Positions 25,101-38,200 of a stretch of DNA of 64,000 bases are shown in pieces. The first letter of the stretch is position 1; each line of letters opens with the position of its first letter. The translations under genes were made by a program, and so were the position numbers. Source of the DNA: Trochalopteron elliotii (lineage: Eukaryota; Chordata; Aves; Passeriformes; Leiothrichidae); assembly GCA_024734555.1 (NCBI GenBank), contig JANPWX010000360.1, positions 288,875 to 352,874 on the forward strand, written 5' to 3'. The notes under the pieces are model-generated. The model did not search any database, had not been told where the DNA came from, and was given only the letters and a program-made list of their open reading frames with translations.

Positions 25101-25895
25101 AAGTCTGATCAATGTTATTTTCCAATGTCAGAGAAAATCAAAGTCAACAAAAGCAATGTGTGAATGAGGAAGTGAGGATTATCAGGCTCTCAGAGTTCCA
25201 GCCGTATTCTAGGTGAGATATAAGACTGAATCCCTCACCAGGGACCATTACACAAGCATCTACACTGTGCTGGACAGCAGCTGTCAGTGTGGCACAGATG
25301 ACAAAATTGTTTGTCCATGTACAGCACCAAACACCATGCCTGAGTGACCCTGGAGCTGACTTGGTCGTAACTCTGAAGATTTTCCCCAGGGAAGTGGAAA
25401 ATCCACACAGTGAACATGATCCAAAGAATTGCCCTCATGGTACAGGTGAAGCCCAGCAGCCTCCAGCTATGCCTTTTGGTTGAACCAGGAGGAAGCAGCA
25501 GGGAACACCACAAGACCTTCTTAAAAGGCTTTCTGTTCCAAGCAGCCAGTGTCCACAGGGAATCTGAATTCAGCTTGAGTTTAAGCAATCGATGTCCTAT
25601 CTGTCTTGTTAATACTCCCAGATACAAACTGTTTTGCTCTTTGGTTTAACAGCTAAAAAGTTACATTTAACCTACAGAATTACAAAACCTACATTTTACC
25701 ATGTGGAATAAACCAATTTAGAACAAATCCAGAACAGTGACTTGTCATCTAGCCAAAAGCAAGGAAACATGCAGACAGGGTTTCAGCAATCTTTGGTGTT
25801 ACAGTTCAGCACAAAGTAGCAAAAAATATAAGAAGAGCTGACATGAAAATGCAGCAAAATTTAGTAGTGTCCTTTGAGAGTGTCCTGAAGACCTA
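19191..25895. other. AT-rich stretch without a supported gene
   Basis: No CR1 or LTR was recognised. The longest open frame, minus strand 25235-25627 (130 codons), has no motif I recognise and no supporting splice context. Acceptor-like sequence before 23095 leads into a short open frame but has no partner donor or identity. Confidence 0.4.
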
Positions 25896-25996
25896 TCTTT
25901 CTTTCCTTCTTTCCTTCTTTCCTTCCTTCCTTCTTTCCTTCTTTCTTTCATTCTTTCGTCCTTTCTTTCATTCTTTTCTTCTTTCATTTTTTTTTT
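25896..25996. repeat. (CTTT/CCTT)n pyrimidine microsatellite
   Basis: About 100 bp of almost pure pyrimidine on the plus strand is built from CTTT and CCTT units with occasional CATT and CGTCC interruptions, running into poly(T). Mirror-symmetric pyrimidine tracts of this type can adopt triplex structures; that is general knowledge and not shown here. Confidence 0.95.
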
Positions 25997-26065
25997 AAAT
26001 TTATTTTTATTAACTGACCAATTCAGGAAAGAGAGTACAAGTTCTAACTTTGGTTTGCCAGTGGG

Positions 26066-26180
26066 AAAAACAAAAACAAAAACAAAAACAAAAACAAAAA
26101 CAAAAACAAAAACAAAAACAACNNNNNNNNNAACAAAAACAAAAACAAAAACAAAAACAAAAACAAAAACAAAAACAACA
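26066..26180. repeat. (CAAAAA)n microsatellite with assembly gap
   Basis: Hexamer units of C plus five A occur on both sides of nine undetermined bases at 26123-26131. The Ns interrupt the array, so its true length is unknown. The Lys/Gln and Cys/Phe open frames over this region are translations of the repeat. Confidence 0.95.
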
Positions 26181-29100
26181 AAACCAAAAAACCCCAAAGA
26201 CTACAATATATAAAGATTCCATGTCGAATTCAAAATAGCCTGTCCTCAGGGAGACATCTGTCTACTCCCTTGCTCAGGCACACAGTGTGCATACCAGCAG
26301 ACTGTGCTCCTCTAATTGGCTTTGGATTAATACTTTCACTAAAATAACATAATAATGCCTTAGGTATTAATGGGTCACTTTATCCAACTTCAGTAAGTGA
26401 AAGAATGAAACTTGCCATGTTCCAAAATAAAACAGAAATTCTTTGAACTGCTGGCAATACTGTAAATAAGTGAAGTTCATAATGAGTGTGTATCCAAAGT
26501 CCATACAAAGACAGGCTCTAAGACACACCCAATTGCAAATTCAGGTAACAATGTTGTCACAATGTTTCTCTCGCTTGAAGCGTCTTGTATTCTGCATCTC
26601 TTCTGTGAGTCCCTCAGAGGGACTGTGCCCAGCCTAAGGAAATTCCTGGAGGTTCCCGAAGAGAGTTGTCTTTCCAGCTCTTGTGTTTGTGCCTTTGACC
26701 TTCCTTATTGCTTGCTGTTGCCTTTCTCCATCTGTATTTGTGTGTGTGCATCTGTGTGCACATGCACAAACTTCTTATCCAGTCTGGGGGACAACCGGGA
26801 AGTGCTGTGACATGGAGATTTCCATTGGAAGGAGTGCCACAAATGCACCAAGTGAGCAGGTTGCAGCTGGCAATGGACAAGCATTAGCTAGCCCCAAGTG
26901 TTCAACTTTTTTATGGTTTACTCTTCCTGAGATGGTAGAAACACAGGCTATGCATTAAGAATTGAACCTCCTCTAACAGACTTTCTCTTTTTACCTTGTG
27001 TTCACAGACTCAGGAATAGTCCACAAGCACAAACAGATAACCATGGGGTTACATCTAGCAAAACTGTAAAAAAAAAAAAATCCTTAAAGCAATGTTGTAT
27101 CCATTATATAGGGATACAAGTGTGACAGGGTTTGTAGAGAAAGCTAACATATTTTAAAAGATCCATTTGTACTGTAAAGAATCCAAAATACTGAGAGCAC
27201 ACAAGCCTCACTTCTGATACACAATAGAAAGAACACAATTTTAAGTGCAAGCTGGTAGTAAATTAAAATGCTCTGAGTTTAATTTAATTATGACAGTACT
27301 TTAATTACTGGACCAATTAATTAGAAAAATCTGGATATTATTTGTAGTCAGAATGAGATAGGTCAGAAATAGGGAATAACCCAAGTTGCTACCCCCTGTG
27401 AGACTGACACAAAGAAAAATTACTGCTTGTGGAAATCTGAGATATTGGTCTTCATGTACTTAGAATCTCCTTGACAAATTCTCTGCTGATTTAGCCTAAG
27501 TACATTTTCCTCCTGATAGAAAATCATGTGTTTTGTTCACTTAGAATGGTTAAATGGGAAGTGCTTTAAGAAAGCAATTAAATTCTATGTAGAATCTTAT
27601 GTGACAATATAGGTAGCTTAGGACAAAGTTAATAATCTTGGTAGATCCACACCTTTTCATTTTAAATTATCTTGCATTATGACATAAAATTTGCACATTC
27701 TCACACTGGATCCGAATCAGATTTCTGATGCATTGGGTCTGAGTTATTAATTAAGGTGAATTATTAAACATAACATTATTAAAGCAGATCATAGAAAGTG
27801 AGCCCTAGGACAAGGAAACTTGCTATGATTTATGTACCTTCTGGCATAAGTTACTTTTTCTTTTCCAGACTATCATGTGAAAGTTTTCTCTGACTCCTTT
27901 TTTTTTCTGTGCAAGCTAAAACTTCGCTTTTGTTTTTGAAGATTCTCACCATGGGACCATTTTGTGCTGTAATTTGGCAGAGGTTCTTTCTGAGTAGGAG
28001 GTTTGGGTTTGTTTTCAGGAAAACTGAGATATTTCTTTTTTTGCTTTTGTTAAATTTTGGTATTTTTCTAACCTTTTTGATGAGTACATAGGGACTTTCA
28101 AGAACAGCTTTTCTCATGGAAATGGAAAAATTTCTCTTCTCTGCCATACATGGGAATGGGAAGGAAGAAGATTATTTTCTTTGAAAGGCAAAAAGTGAAC
28201 AAATGAATTTACAAAACTGTCTGGAATTCATATCCCTGAAAAGTAATTGATTTTACTTTTATGAACTTATTCTCAAATACTTCTTATTTTTTGAACTATG
28301 CTCAGTCATCCCTAGAAAAGAATAATACTTAGTCATTAAAAAATTTGCTATATCAGACCTATGAATTAAAAGCTAAATTGGCAATAGTGTACAGAAATTC
28401 TGACATAATTTCATTATTATTTTTAATGCGCACACTAACAGATATCTCGAAAACAAGGAAGTAAATTTATGAAAATATATAGATGGATATATCTAATTAT
28501 TGGATGCTTTTCTCCTTGTTAAATTAGAGGTTAGGGTTTCCATTTTATTCCTTGACAATGTGATGCTGATATGGCCTTAGAGACTTCTTGTCTTTCAGTT
28601 GGCTCTCCTGAAAAAATGACTGCTGTGGAAGTTAGGAAAATGTTTTCTAAACTCTATTGGAATATTTCTGTGTAAAGTTAAGTATATGAAAGACCAGTCC
28701 GTGGTACAGTAAGTGCATTAAGAGAAAGCATCCATTTCCGTTGCACCGCAGAATGAAAATACTACAGTTGGTGATGGGGTCAATAAAAGATAACCTTTGC
28801 TCATACACAAATTCCTTGTCCAAGTAATTGCACTCTGCTTAAGCTTCTGAGGCTGGGATCATGTGGAAACTCATTCCTCAAAGGCTCAGCAAACTATAGA
28901 CCTTCTCTAAGACTTTGTGAAGGGTGATTTTTCTTTTGACAGCTTGATTTGCCTCAGATATGAGCAGAGATTATTCTCCTTCATTGCTCAAGACTTGCTA
29001 GATGGGATTTCAAATTCAGCCGACAACAATAGACTAACTTCCAGGTATGCCTCTTATTTTGGAATTAAGAGCATTACTTTAAACTATCATAATAAATATC

Positions 29101-31235
29101 ATCATCCCAGAAGAGTAAGGTATATCAGACTTTTCCTTTGTTCACTTTCCAGATAACTCTTAGACTACTAACACTACTTCTGTCACTGTGGGTTCTGTGT
29201 ACGGTCCCAACTCTCAGGTTCCTGGACTTCACAAAAGACAATTTTAATTAGAATTTGTACATTGTTCAAATTCATATAAATTGAAATATATTCAAATTGC
29301 CTTCTAAAAACGCTTAAAATTACTTTAATTCTAAAGGAACAGAAAAATACATGAATAGTACTGATTAGAACTGAGGAACTCCACTCCAAGGCTTTGAAGA
29401 ATCAACATCTTGACCTACAGTTAAAATACACACCTTAAGCATCCCTAGCTTAAAGTAAATATATTTTCTAATATAATTTGTAGGTTTCCTGCAAAACTGT
29501 CCCAAAGAAGCTTTAATTTCAGTGCATTTTTTTGAAAGTAATTTAGATCAGGGCATCAGGGTTATTTCAACATTCACTGTAGAACGTGTGATGGAATCAT
29601 TAATAGATAGATATCTGAGGCAGTGATAGAACATTTAATTAACTGTTTAGTGAGAAACAGAAGATTGGAGTTTTCTTTAATTTACACTGTTCGAAATTTT
29701 CTATACAATGTAGAGGAATAATGGCAAGATAACTACAAAGAGAATAAACAGAATAATTTCAAACACACTAGAACTTAGTCTGTTTGAAAAAGTAAAAGTT
29801 TTTGATGTTTAATTGAGGCTGAGATAAGCAAAAACTGTATTTCTGCAAATCCTAAAATTATACAAGTTAACTTGAGTACTACATCTGAAAAAATACATTG
29901 TAGATGCATCCTTATTAATGCATTAAATTTAGACATCATCATGTTCAACCCTAAATACTAAATATGTAAACTTTTTTCTGTAATGAAGTGGAGCATTTTT
30001 AAAACATCAAGATGACTGAGTTCTAAAATTAGCTTTGTGCATTTATGCTTGGATTAATCCTTTATTGGCTGTCTAAAGTATGTGCTATTGACTGCTTTCT
30101 AAATATGTTCAGAACTTGTTTCAAAGTCTTTCAGTTTGGTCTTGAAAGCTGTGTTTTGTGTAGCAGACAGCACTGTCATCTGGGAGCACTGACTGCTGCC
30201 TGGGCATCATTTAGGTGTCTGCTCTCTCTGGGCACAGCAAAGCTTTCTACAGTCCTATCCCTCTTTTTTGTTTAATTTTGAGGAGATGTATTACCTGACT
30301 TATGATAATAGAACTAAGCTGAAAATTCCTAGTGGTACTTAACTGTTTCCAGTCATGTGGCATCTTACTGGAAGGTGTCCCTAAATTTTTTCAACATCAC
30401 ATCTTCTAAAGAAAAAACATTACATACTGAGTTACAAGAGCCCATGTGCTTCATAAAATTATCCTTCAATGCTCTTTGTATGTTTTGCCCAAAACGTATT
30501 GCTTGGCATTTTTCAGCAAATACATATTACTGCCTTTTCTCTTTTCTGGAATTACTTCTTCATGTATAGTCATGAAAATAAGTTCTGTTATGGAGCAATG
30601 ATTTTTCACACTGCAGACTAACAGGATGTGAGAGAGGTTCTTACTTGTGAACTATGATTTATTTCAGGAATGTTGGCTAACAGCACAGAATATTTTCACC
30701 TTGGAGCTGGAGGTTTTCTGCAGAAGACATCAATAAAATGATCTTTTAACAGCCACCCGTTCCAGCACCCAGGTGTGCTGTACTTCATCCTGTTTCACAC
30801 ACAGGAATTACTTCAAGTATCAGGGTTCTTTATTGAAATCATGGCCAACCATATTAAGATAAAAATTCAGGTAATTATAAATGGAAATAATATTTATAAA
30901 ATACCTGCCTGACTAAAGGTCATGCTGCTGTACAAAATCCATGTTTTCATATGAGATCAGTCAACTCCTTTCGTTTAATGAACCATTTGTCAGCAGATTT
31001 GTAAAGTGATACCCATTCTGCAGGTCCAAGTAGTCTTCTGCCAAGGAAATAATTTCACTGTTTCAGCTTACAAGTGCTAAAATTCTTAACCAAAATGTTA
31101 TTTGGGAATGCCAGCCTTATCAATTTTGCTGCGTTCTTCTTGAAACACATCTACTGTGCACAGTTTATTAGCACCAGAATGCAACAGCTCTCTCTGCTCT
31201 GTCTTTTGCAGCTGGCCAGCCCCATCTGTGGTCAG
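26181..31235. other. AT-rich stretch without a supported gene
   Basis: No recognisable repeat family, exon or RNA gene was seen in these 5 kb. The open frames at 26562-26958 and 27851-28147 have no identifiable domains. Confidence 0.4.
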
Positions 31236-32012
31236 TGGCCCAGGATGTGTGTGCAGGACAATGTCCTGGGGTTGGGTCAGAGCAATTCCCTATATCAGTA
31301 CAGGCTGGGGATGGACACATGGAGCAGCCCTGCCCAGAAGGACTTGGGGGTGCTGCTGGGTGAGAGGCTGGGCATGACCCAGCCATGGGCACTCCCAGCC
31401 CACAGAGCCAAACGTGTCCTGGGCTGCATCCAAAGCCCCGTGGGCAGCAGGGCCAGGGAGGGGATTCTGCCCCCTGCTCTGCTCAGACCCCACCTGGAAC
31501 ACCGCACCCAGCTCTGGGTGCCAGCACAGGAAAGGACAGGGACCTGCTGGAGTGAGTCCAGAGGAGGGCCTCAAAGAGGATCAGAGGGCTGGAGCACATC
31601 TCCTATAAGGAAAGGCTGAGAGAGTTGGAGTCACTCATCTTGAAGAGAAGGCTCTAGGGACACCTCATTGTGGCCTTTCAGTATTAAAGGATGCCTATAA
31701 GAAAGATGGGGACAGCTGGGCCTGTTGGGATAGGAGGAGGAATAATAATGGTTTTAAACTAAAAGATAGTATATTTGGACTAGATAAAAGGAAGAAATTT
31801 TTACCATGAGGGTGTTAAAACAGTGGAACATGTTTCCCAGAGACGTGGTAGATGCCTCATCCCTGGAATCATTCAAGGTCAGGTTGGATGGGTCTCTAAG
31901 CAACTTGATCTAAATGAAGGTGTCCTTGTTCATTGCAGGGAAGTTGGACTAGATGTCCTTTGAAGGTCCCTTCCAACCCAAACTATTCTGATTTTCTGAA
32001 TCTATGATTATA
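31236..32012 (+). mobile_element. CR1 LINE 3' end with reverse-transcriptase remnant
   Basis: This is the best-preserved CR1 in the window, 5'-truncated. The first ~400 bp encode the C-terminal part of CR1 ORF2 (reverse transcriptase): the frame reads NVLGLGQSN, then KDLGVLLGERL, KRVLGCIQS and LLRPHLEHRTQLW, all typical of that region. The 3' UTR follows, with GGAAAGGCTGAGAGAGTTGG, GAGAAGGCTC, TGAGGGTG, a degraded CCCAGAGACGTGGTAGATG, GTTGGACTAGATGTCC and AAGGTCCCTTCCAACCCA. It ends in degenerate tail octamers near 32010. The left boundary is approximate. The copy is inactive, having no 5' half and a broken frame after about 31619. GC content is much higher than the flanks in the ORF2 part. 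Confidence 0.92.
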
Positions 32013-33031
32013 TGAAATGTATCTGCTTGGCCAATAACAAATTGAGCTGGAAAACTTTCTGAATCAGTCTTTGATTTTGGACAACTGTTAAAATATTATT
32101 TTAGTGAGCCTAGTGTTCTGAAGAAGTATTGCTTGAACTGAAAATTTTTGTTCATGCTCAAATTTGAAGCAGATTTTGTTCCTGCAATACTGTGCCCTTG
32201 AGTTTAGCATCACAAGATAAAAAAAATAAACAGCAACTTTGTACCACTATGCCTTTCTTTGAGATTTTGAGTCATTGGCAGCCTAATTTTGTTTAGGAAA
32301 GGAAAAATGTGGTTTCTATTTCTTCGACTGAAATACAAAGTTGAGTAAGGGGAAAGATTGAAAAATTTTCAGTAAGATAGGGTCTAATAACTAAGACATG
32401 AAAACAATGTCAGAGAATGGTAGCTCTGAAGTGCACATTATTTTCAAACATCTTCTTAGGATTCATGGCCAAAAATTCCTCAGTGACAAACATGACCAAA
32501 CATCTCATGTACAAACTTGTTCAGCAGGCAGAGTGACACCTCCCTGCTCAGCAGAAGCATCAGGACCAGAGGAAGTGAGTCACGACCCACTTTCCAAGGA
32601 TCAGTATGAAACAAAAGGGCCAGCAAGTGAGGTTGACAGCTGCAGCTATTAATGTCAAGGGCCCAGAAACAGGATGGCACATTGCTTGTGTTGTTTCTGC
32701 TTTTGATGACTCATATCTTCATCTTCTGATGCTTACAGATTATTTGATACAGCCTAGACACAAACCAAATATTTCAAAGCATCTGGAAAAGTGAAGATCT
32801 CCTAGATTTGATGTAGCTGATACTTACAAATGCTTGGTAAGGAAAACAAAGTTAGCCAAAGATACACCTAATCATAGTCACAGAAGAAAATCCCATCCTC
32901 TGTCAAAACCACAGCATACCAAAGACTAAACAACTCTCCTGACAGTCTTCTTGCTACACGTATTGTGTGAAATGTTGGACTCCAGCACAAGACAATCCTG
33001 AGCCTTCTGTATTTTGTTACCTGCCAAGTGA
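32013..33031. other. Non-coding stretch after the CR1
   Basis: AT-rich DNA with two short open frames near 32398-32794 that carry no recognised motif. No further repeat was recognised before the (GAAT)n array. Confidence 0.4.
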
Positions 33032-33087
33032 GAATGAATGAATGAATGAATGAATGAATGAATGAATGAATGAATGAATGAATGAAT
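33032..33087. repeat. (GAAT)n microsatellite
   Basis: About 14 perfect GAAT units. The minus-strand frame with repeated IHSF is their translation. Confidence 0.97.
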
Positions 33088-35136
33088 TTGAGGTTTTTGT
33101 GTCTTAAGTAAGTTGTTCAAAAATATTTAGATTTAGTCCTGCTGAATTTTTTGTTATTTTTACCTTTTCATTTTAACTTGTAGACTTGTAATCTTTTGAA
33201 TGGAAAAAATTATAAATATGAGATATTTGGTTCTGATTAAATGAATGTTTTACACTGAAAATAATAGATTTTTCCTTCTTGGATCTAGTTATTACACTGG
33301 TTTCCTGCAATAAGTGAACAAATTGATCCAGCTCACAGTACAGTGGGATATGCTGGCAGTGTGACCATTCAGTGTTAGCATAAAATGCTCATATTAGTTG
33401 TTGAGACAGCCCAAAGCAGACCTGGTGAGACAGAATGTAGAGAACCATGAGAGTGAGTGCCAGCTATGTCTTTAAGAAACTTCTATTGAATTGTTGTGAT
33501 CGGATCCTTTTCTTTTTTTCATAGATGACTTCTTTCAACTTTACCTAACATTAGGTGAATATTTTGGAAATTAAGCCTTCCGAAAAACAAACTCCAAACC
33601 AAAGCAATCAATCACACAAAATAAACCAACCAACCAACCAAAAACCATTAAAAAAACCCCATGTGGTTTTAAACCCTTGTATTTATAAAGATTATGGAAT
33701 GGCTGTAACTACTATTGTAAGCAGTACTTTCCTCAGCTGGCCATGTGCTGCAGTTCTCAGTACATGTTCTAATGGATATTTTTTCATCTATTTAGCTGTG
33801 ACCTAATATTCCCATACCTTTGTTAACCTTACAAGTCTTTTTAAACACCATTCCCAAATAATTATTTGGAAAATCCACACTCTTCACTGCAATATTAAAA
33901 ACTCTAAATCCAGATGATTTTTCTAGCTTTCTGTTTTGCCTCATCAGCCTAGGTAGTTTGTTGACTGTAGCCAGCAGTTCTAATAATCACAGGAAATATT
34001 TTGAATACAAACATCTGGGATTTTTGATTTGGATTTTTTTTTCAAATTAATTAATCAATTCATTTATTTGTGATTCACTTTGAAGTCTTCATATTTCCTT
34101 TGATTATGATGGCCCAGTAACAACCTATAATAATGGCTTTAGTTACAGACATAAAAGCTAGAATCTTAGTGCTATCATAGCATTGATAATTGGGTGGGAG
34201 CAGCCCCAGAGGTCTAGTCAGTCCAGGTAAGATGTACTGATGTGCTCCAGACACTGACATCCCTTGCTTTAACAGAATATGGTAAAAAGAGGAATGAAAA
34301 GTCTAAAAAATCAGACAATTCTGTAAGTGTCTGATAAAGAAAGTACAACTGGTTTTTGGACGATTAGTGACTAAGCTTTCCTTGCTCACCAAGCTTGGAA
34401 AAGAAGCCCAGTTCAGGGAAATAATTTAGGATTTTTCCAAACCCTTTCCTTTCCCAGGACCTCTTAGGCACTCTGATATCTTTGCCACCCAAGTTTGCCA
34501 TAAGGTTTTCTCATTGCCCAGTGTTTAATAACAGATCAAATGAGTAGAAAACCTGTGACTGCTCAGTTTGGAGAGGAGACAGATGAGAGAATCATCTGGA
34601 AAAGTTTCAAAGAAATATGAAAATAATGAAGATGAGACAGACCTGGTCACTGATATGTACAAAGCAGAGGCCTCTCAAAGGATCAGTAGGAGACTGGTTT
34701 CAAGTAAACAAAAAGAATAAAAAAGACTTCTTTACACCGTTGGCACTAAACTGTTGGCCCCTGACAGCACAGACTGTTGTGTGGATACAGAGAGCATTAG
34801 CTGGTTCTGTAAATGACCTGTGCATATGTGGAACATGGGTCGGAGTGACAGCAGGTTGATCCCAGCTTTATCTGCCCTGTATGTTGGGAGACTGTGAGGG
34901 AAATGCATCCCACAATATGGCCTGGTCACATACCTTCTATATGTACCCACTCCTTGAGCTATGGCTGGGGGAATACTTCTGTGCTTTGTCCAACAGGGCG
35001 CTTCTTACGGGCTGATGCTCTGACTCCTCTCCTTAACTCTGGCCCACTACAAATAATATGAAAACTTGAGGTCCATCTGTGTTTTAACTCATCAGTGATG
35101 TCAAAAAGACTGTGCACACTTGTAGCATTGGCAGCA
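33088..35136. other. Non-coding stretch
   Basis: Mostly unrecognised AT-rich sequence with a short (CCAA)n run near 33624-33642. A part near 34560-34810 has phrases weakly like a LINE 3' UTR and is discussed among the findings. Confidence 0.4.
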
Positions 35137-35238
35137 TATCATAGAATGATGGAATGGTTAGGGTTGGCAGGCACCCTAAAGATCACCTGGTTCCAACTCC
35201 TTTGCCGTGGGTAGGGATACCTCCCACTAGGGCAGTTG
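35137..35238 (-). mobile_element. CR1 tail fragment, antisense
   Basis: ATCATAGAATGATGGAATGG, then TTAGGGTTGGCAGG, CACCCTAAAGATCACCTGG, TTCCAACTCC and GGGATACCTCCCACTAG form the reverse complement of the last ~100 bp of CR1. The rest of the element is absent, as expected for heavy 5' truncation. Confidence 0.9.
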
Positions 35239-38200
35239 AAGGTTATTATTATGCGATCGGATGTTTTGTGCCCAGCTTTAGCTGCTCTTAATTCTTCCCT
35301 AACTTCATACAATGACTGCTAAAGTGACACTTACAATGACCTGCTGGAGCTCTGTTCTGGGTAAGTACTTCAAATCTAACTCTATTTGCATACAGTATCC
35401 ATAATTATGTGAGACAGATATTCATGACGGAGAGCAGGTAACAGCTGCAGGAAAAAAGAGTAAGAGATATTAAAGGAATATTTGTGAACTGCAGCAAAAG
35501 AAGGGGCAAAATGAACTCTGTTCATGAAGAGTAGGGTCAAGCAAAATAACGAGGATGATGAAGCAGGCAGCTTCTACCTGTGTCTCTTCCCTACACATTC
35601 TGGCTCTGCATAGTAGAAGCTCTACTCTTTTCTGTCTTTTAACCTGGAATCTGTGGGAGGTAGGATTAGACAGTGGCCATCATGTATGGGCTAAACAGTT
35701 CTGAGGCAGGAGCAGGACCTATATCCAATCCTTGTTCTCATTATGACAAGTAGCAAGTTAAAAAAGTACACCTTCTTACACTTGCTTTTCAATAAACTAT
35801 GCTAGACCATAAGGAAAACTGAAGAAGCAGCTATTATCTCCTCAAAGGTGATACGCTGTTTTATGGGTTTCAGATAAGAATAATAACTCCATCTAATAAT
35901 TTCATACAGAGTACAGTCTGTGCAGCACCCTTTTTTTGGGGGAAAAGAATCCCATCACAAACCAACACCTAGAAACCCAAAGAAACAGGAAAAAATAAAA
36001 TCTTTAAAAGTGTTGTATTTAATATTGGAGCAGCTTTTATCTTATTTAAAACCATTTTATTAACTTGCATTTATCAGACAGAGGAAAATTTGATGAGTTT
36101 GTTTTCCTAATTTACTCAGATGGGTAAGTGAATGAATGAACTAGTAACACAGCTGCTTACTTTCTCAAACTGCCTTCTGTAATGGGCCAAAGTGGGCTTC
36201 CTTTTGGCTGAGGGAAAATATTTGCACAAAGAATTAGTGGTGAGGCGCTGCATGCAATACCACGAGTCAGCCATCTGGATTCTTCATCAGGTGCCCAAAG
36301 AAAGAAGAGAAAAATTCTTTGTCCTACATAAATCTCCGGAGCAAGTTTCATCCAGATCCTCAGCCGGATGTTGCTTTGGATGCCATAGAAAGCTTACCTT
36401 CAGTTGTTTGTTAGTGTTGCCTGCTTCTGGATTTGCAATGATCCTGACATTCTGTTCCTATGGTTAGAGTGTTTGTTTTCTCTTCATTTGTCAAAGTAAT
36501 AATGTCAGGAAATACTAACCTTCAGTGACCTACAGACATCTTTAAATCTTTCTTGTCAAGCCATACACAGTCTCAGAGAACAAAGAACCCTCTCTTCAGT
36601 CCCATGCCTCTGCCAAAATATTTCTACCTTTCTGGGAGGGACCAGCAAGATATTCAAGGAGAAAGTGCCAGAAAAGACAAGCTGTCACTAAACACACATC
36701 TCACTGATTCAATCAGGAGGGAGAATTTCTTTTGTGTCAGGTAAAATTGCTGCTTTCAAATCAAAAGTTTTAATGCCATCAGAAGCTACTGTCCAAGAAG
36801 CATCCACTGAGAGATTAAGACTGAATGAGGACAGTGGACTAAATCAATTAATGCTGCTGGACTCTCTGGCCATCATTGCACTGATGGGCCACATGGCAAA
36901 ATAAAGTTCAAGCACTATAACAGAGATTCCTTACTAGGATGACAACAAAAAAGTATTTTTTTCTAATAATATTACCAGAAATAGCTGAGTTGTTATTTTT
37001 ATTTTTTTAATACCTCTAAAATTATGCTAAAACCATATGACTTGCTGACATGAACCCCAAAGACTAATTACTGTCTTTTTCCAAATGCAATTTATTTAAA
37101 TTGCCAGTGTAACTAGGGAACACATAGAGTGCCTGTTCCTTCAGCAGATGTGCATGCTTCTAAAAAATTACTAATTAATTTCTCTTTTCCTTTTCAGAGA
37201 TAAGGTGCAGATAAACAGTGATTAGGAGCCAAATTTTGTGTAAGACTTTGCATTGCTTAAGCAGAGAACAGACAACACTATGGAGTTTGCACATCTGTCT
37301 GCAAATCTAATTTCACACCTTAAGATCAAGCTGTACCTCAAGATTTTATGTGTATAGATATATACATTTACGTATTTATTATTACTGTTTTGATTTCCAA
37401 ACTGATAATCTCCCTGGAATGTTAATTGATAACATCCTTGCTACTGTAACCTTCAGATGATCTAAAAACTTAATGGATTTTGCATTGTTCTCATGTATAA
37501 CCTGCCACAAAATAAAAGAGATATATGACTATGCTTTCTAAGCCCTATAGTAAAAATATCAGAATTTGGACTAATCACAAACATAAAATTAATAAATTGT
37601 GTTCTTGTGTACAGCTTGAAATCTGGCTGCTTTTCTGGAGGAGGTAAATAGCTATAAAAGGAAAAAGCAACATTTTTCAAGGACCTAGGTTTAAGTTTTT
37701 TCTTTGAAATGTATTGCATAAAAATAGTAGTTTTCATATTATACATCTAACATTTTTGGCACAGTGCCAGTATATAATGTCTCCATTGGAAAGGCCATCA
37801 GTTTGAACATGTATTAGAAATCTCCTTTCTAAGTTATCTACACAACTGAACAATTAGTTTTCTTTTGTTTAGATGGGTACCTGCATTTTCAGTGTTTATA
37901 AAGGTAATTCAGGACTGGCACAATTGAGTTTTCCACAACTAATTACTTTGTGGTACAGCAAGAAACATGTGGTTTATTTAATGAATGTACTCTATAAATG
38001 AATCCTAAAATGGAAAGTGCAATTGGTCTTTAGAAAGGCATCATATGCTGCCATTGAAGTAGCACAAAATGGTTTTCATGCCAGCTTTATACTGTGAATT
38101 TATTATATCTCAGTTAACTGAGATTTCTTCATTATTCTGTTTCCATCTGTGAATTGCAGGGCAATCCAGTTTTCACACTTGAAGAACAGAATTACTTTAA

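Noticed and set aside
25235..25627. 130-codon minus-strand open frame
   Set aside because: No recognisable motif, no clear splice context, and open frames of this size are expected by chance in 64 kb.
26010..26238. Lys/Gln-rich and Cys/Phe-rich open frames
   Set aside because: They are translations of the (CAAAAA)n microsatellite and cross the N gap.
28528..28536. GGTTAGGGT as a telomere-like repeat
   Set aside because: Only one unit is present.
31074..31619. 181-codon open frame as a host gene
   Set aside because: The translation matches the C-terminal region of CR1 ORF2 and continues into CR1 3' UTR.
32926..33120. Minus-strand frame with repeated IHSF
   Set aside because: It is a translation of (GAAT)n.
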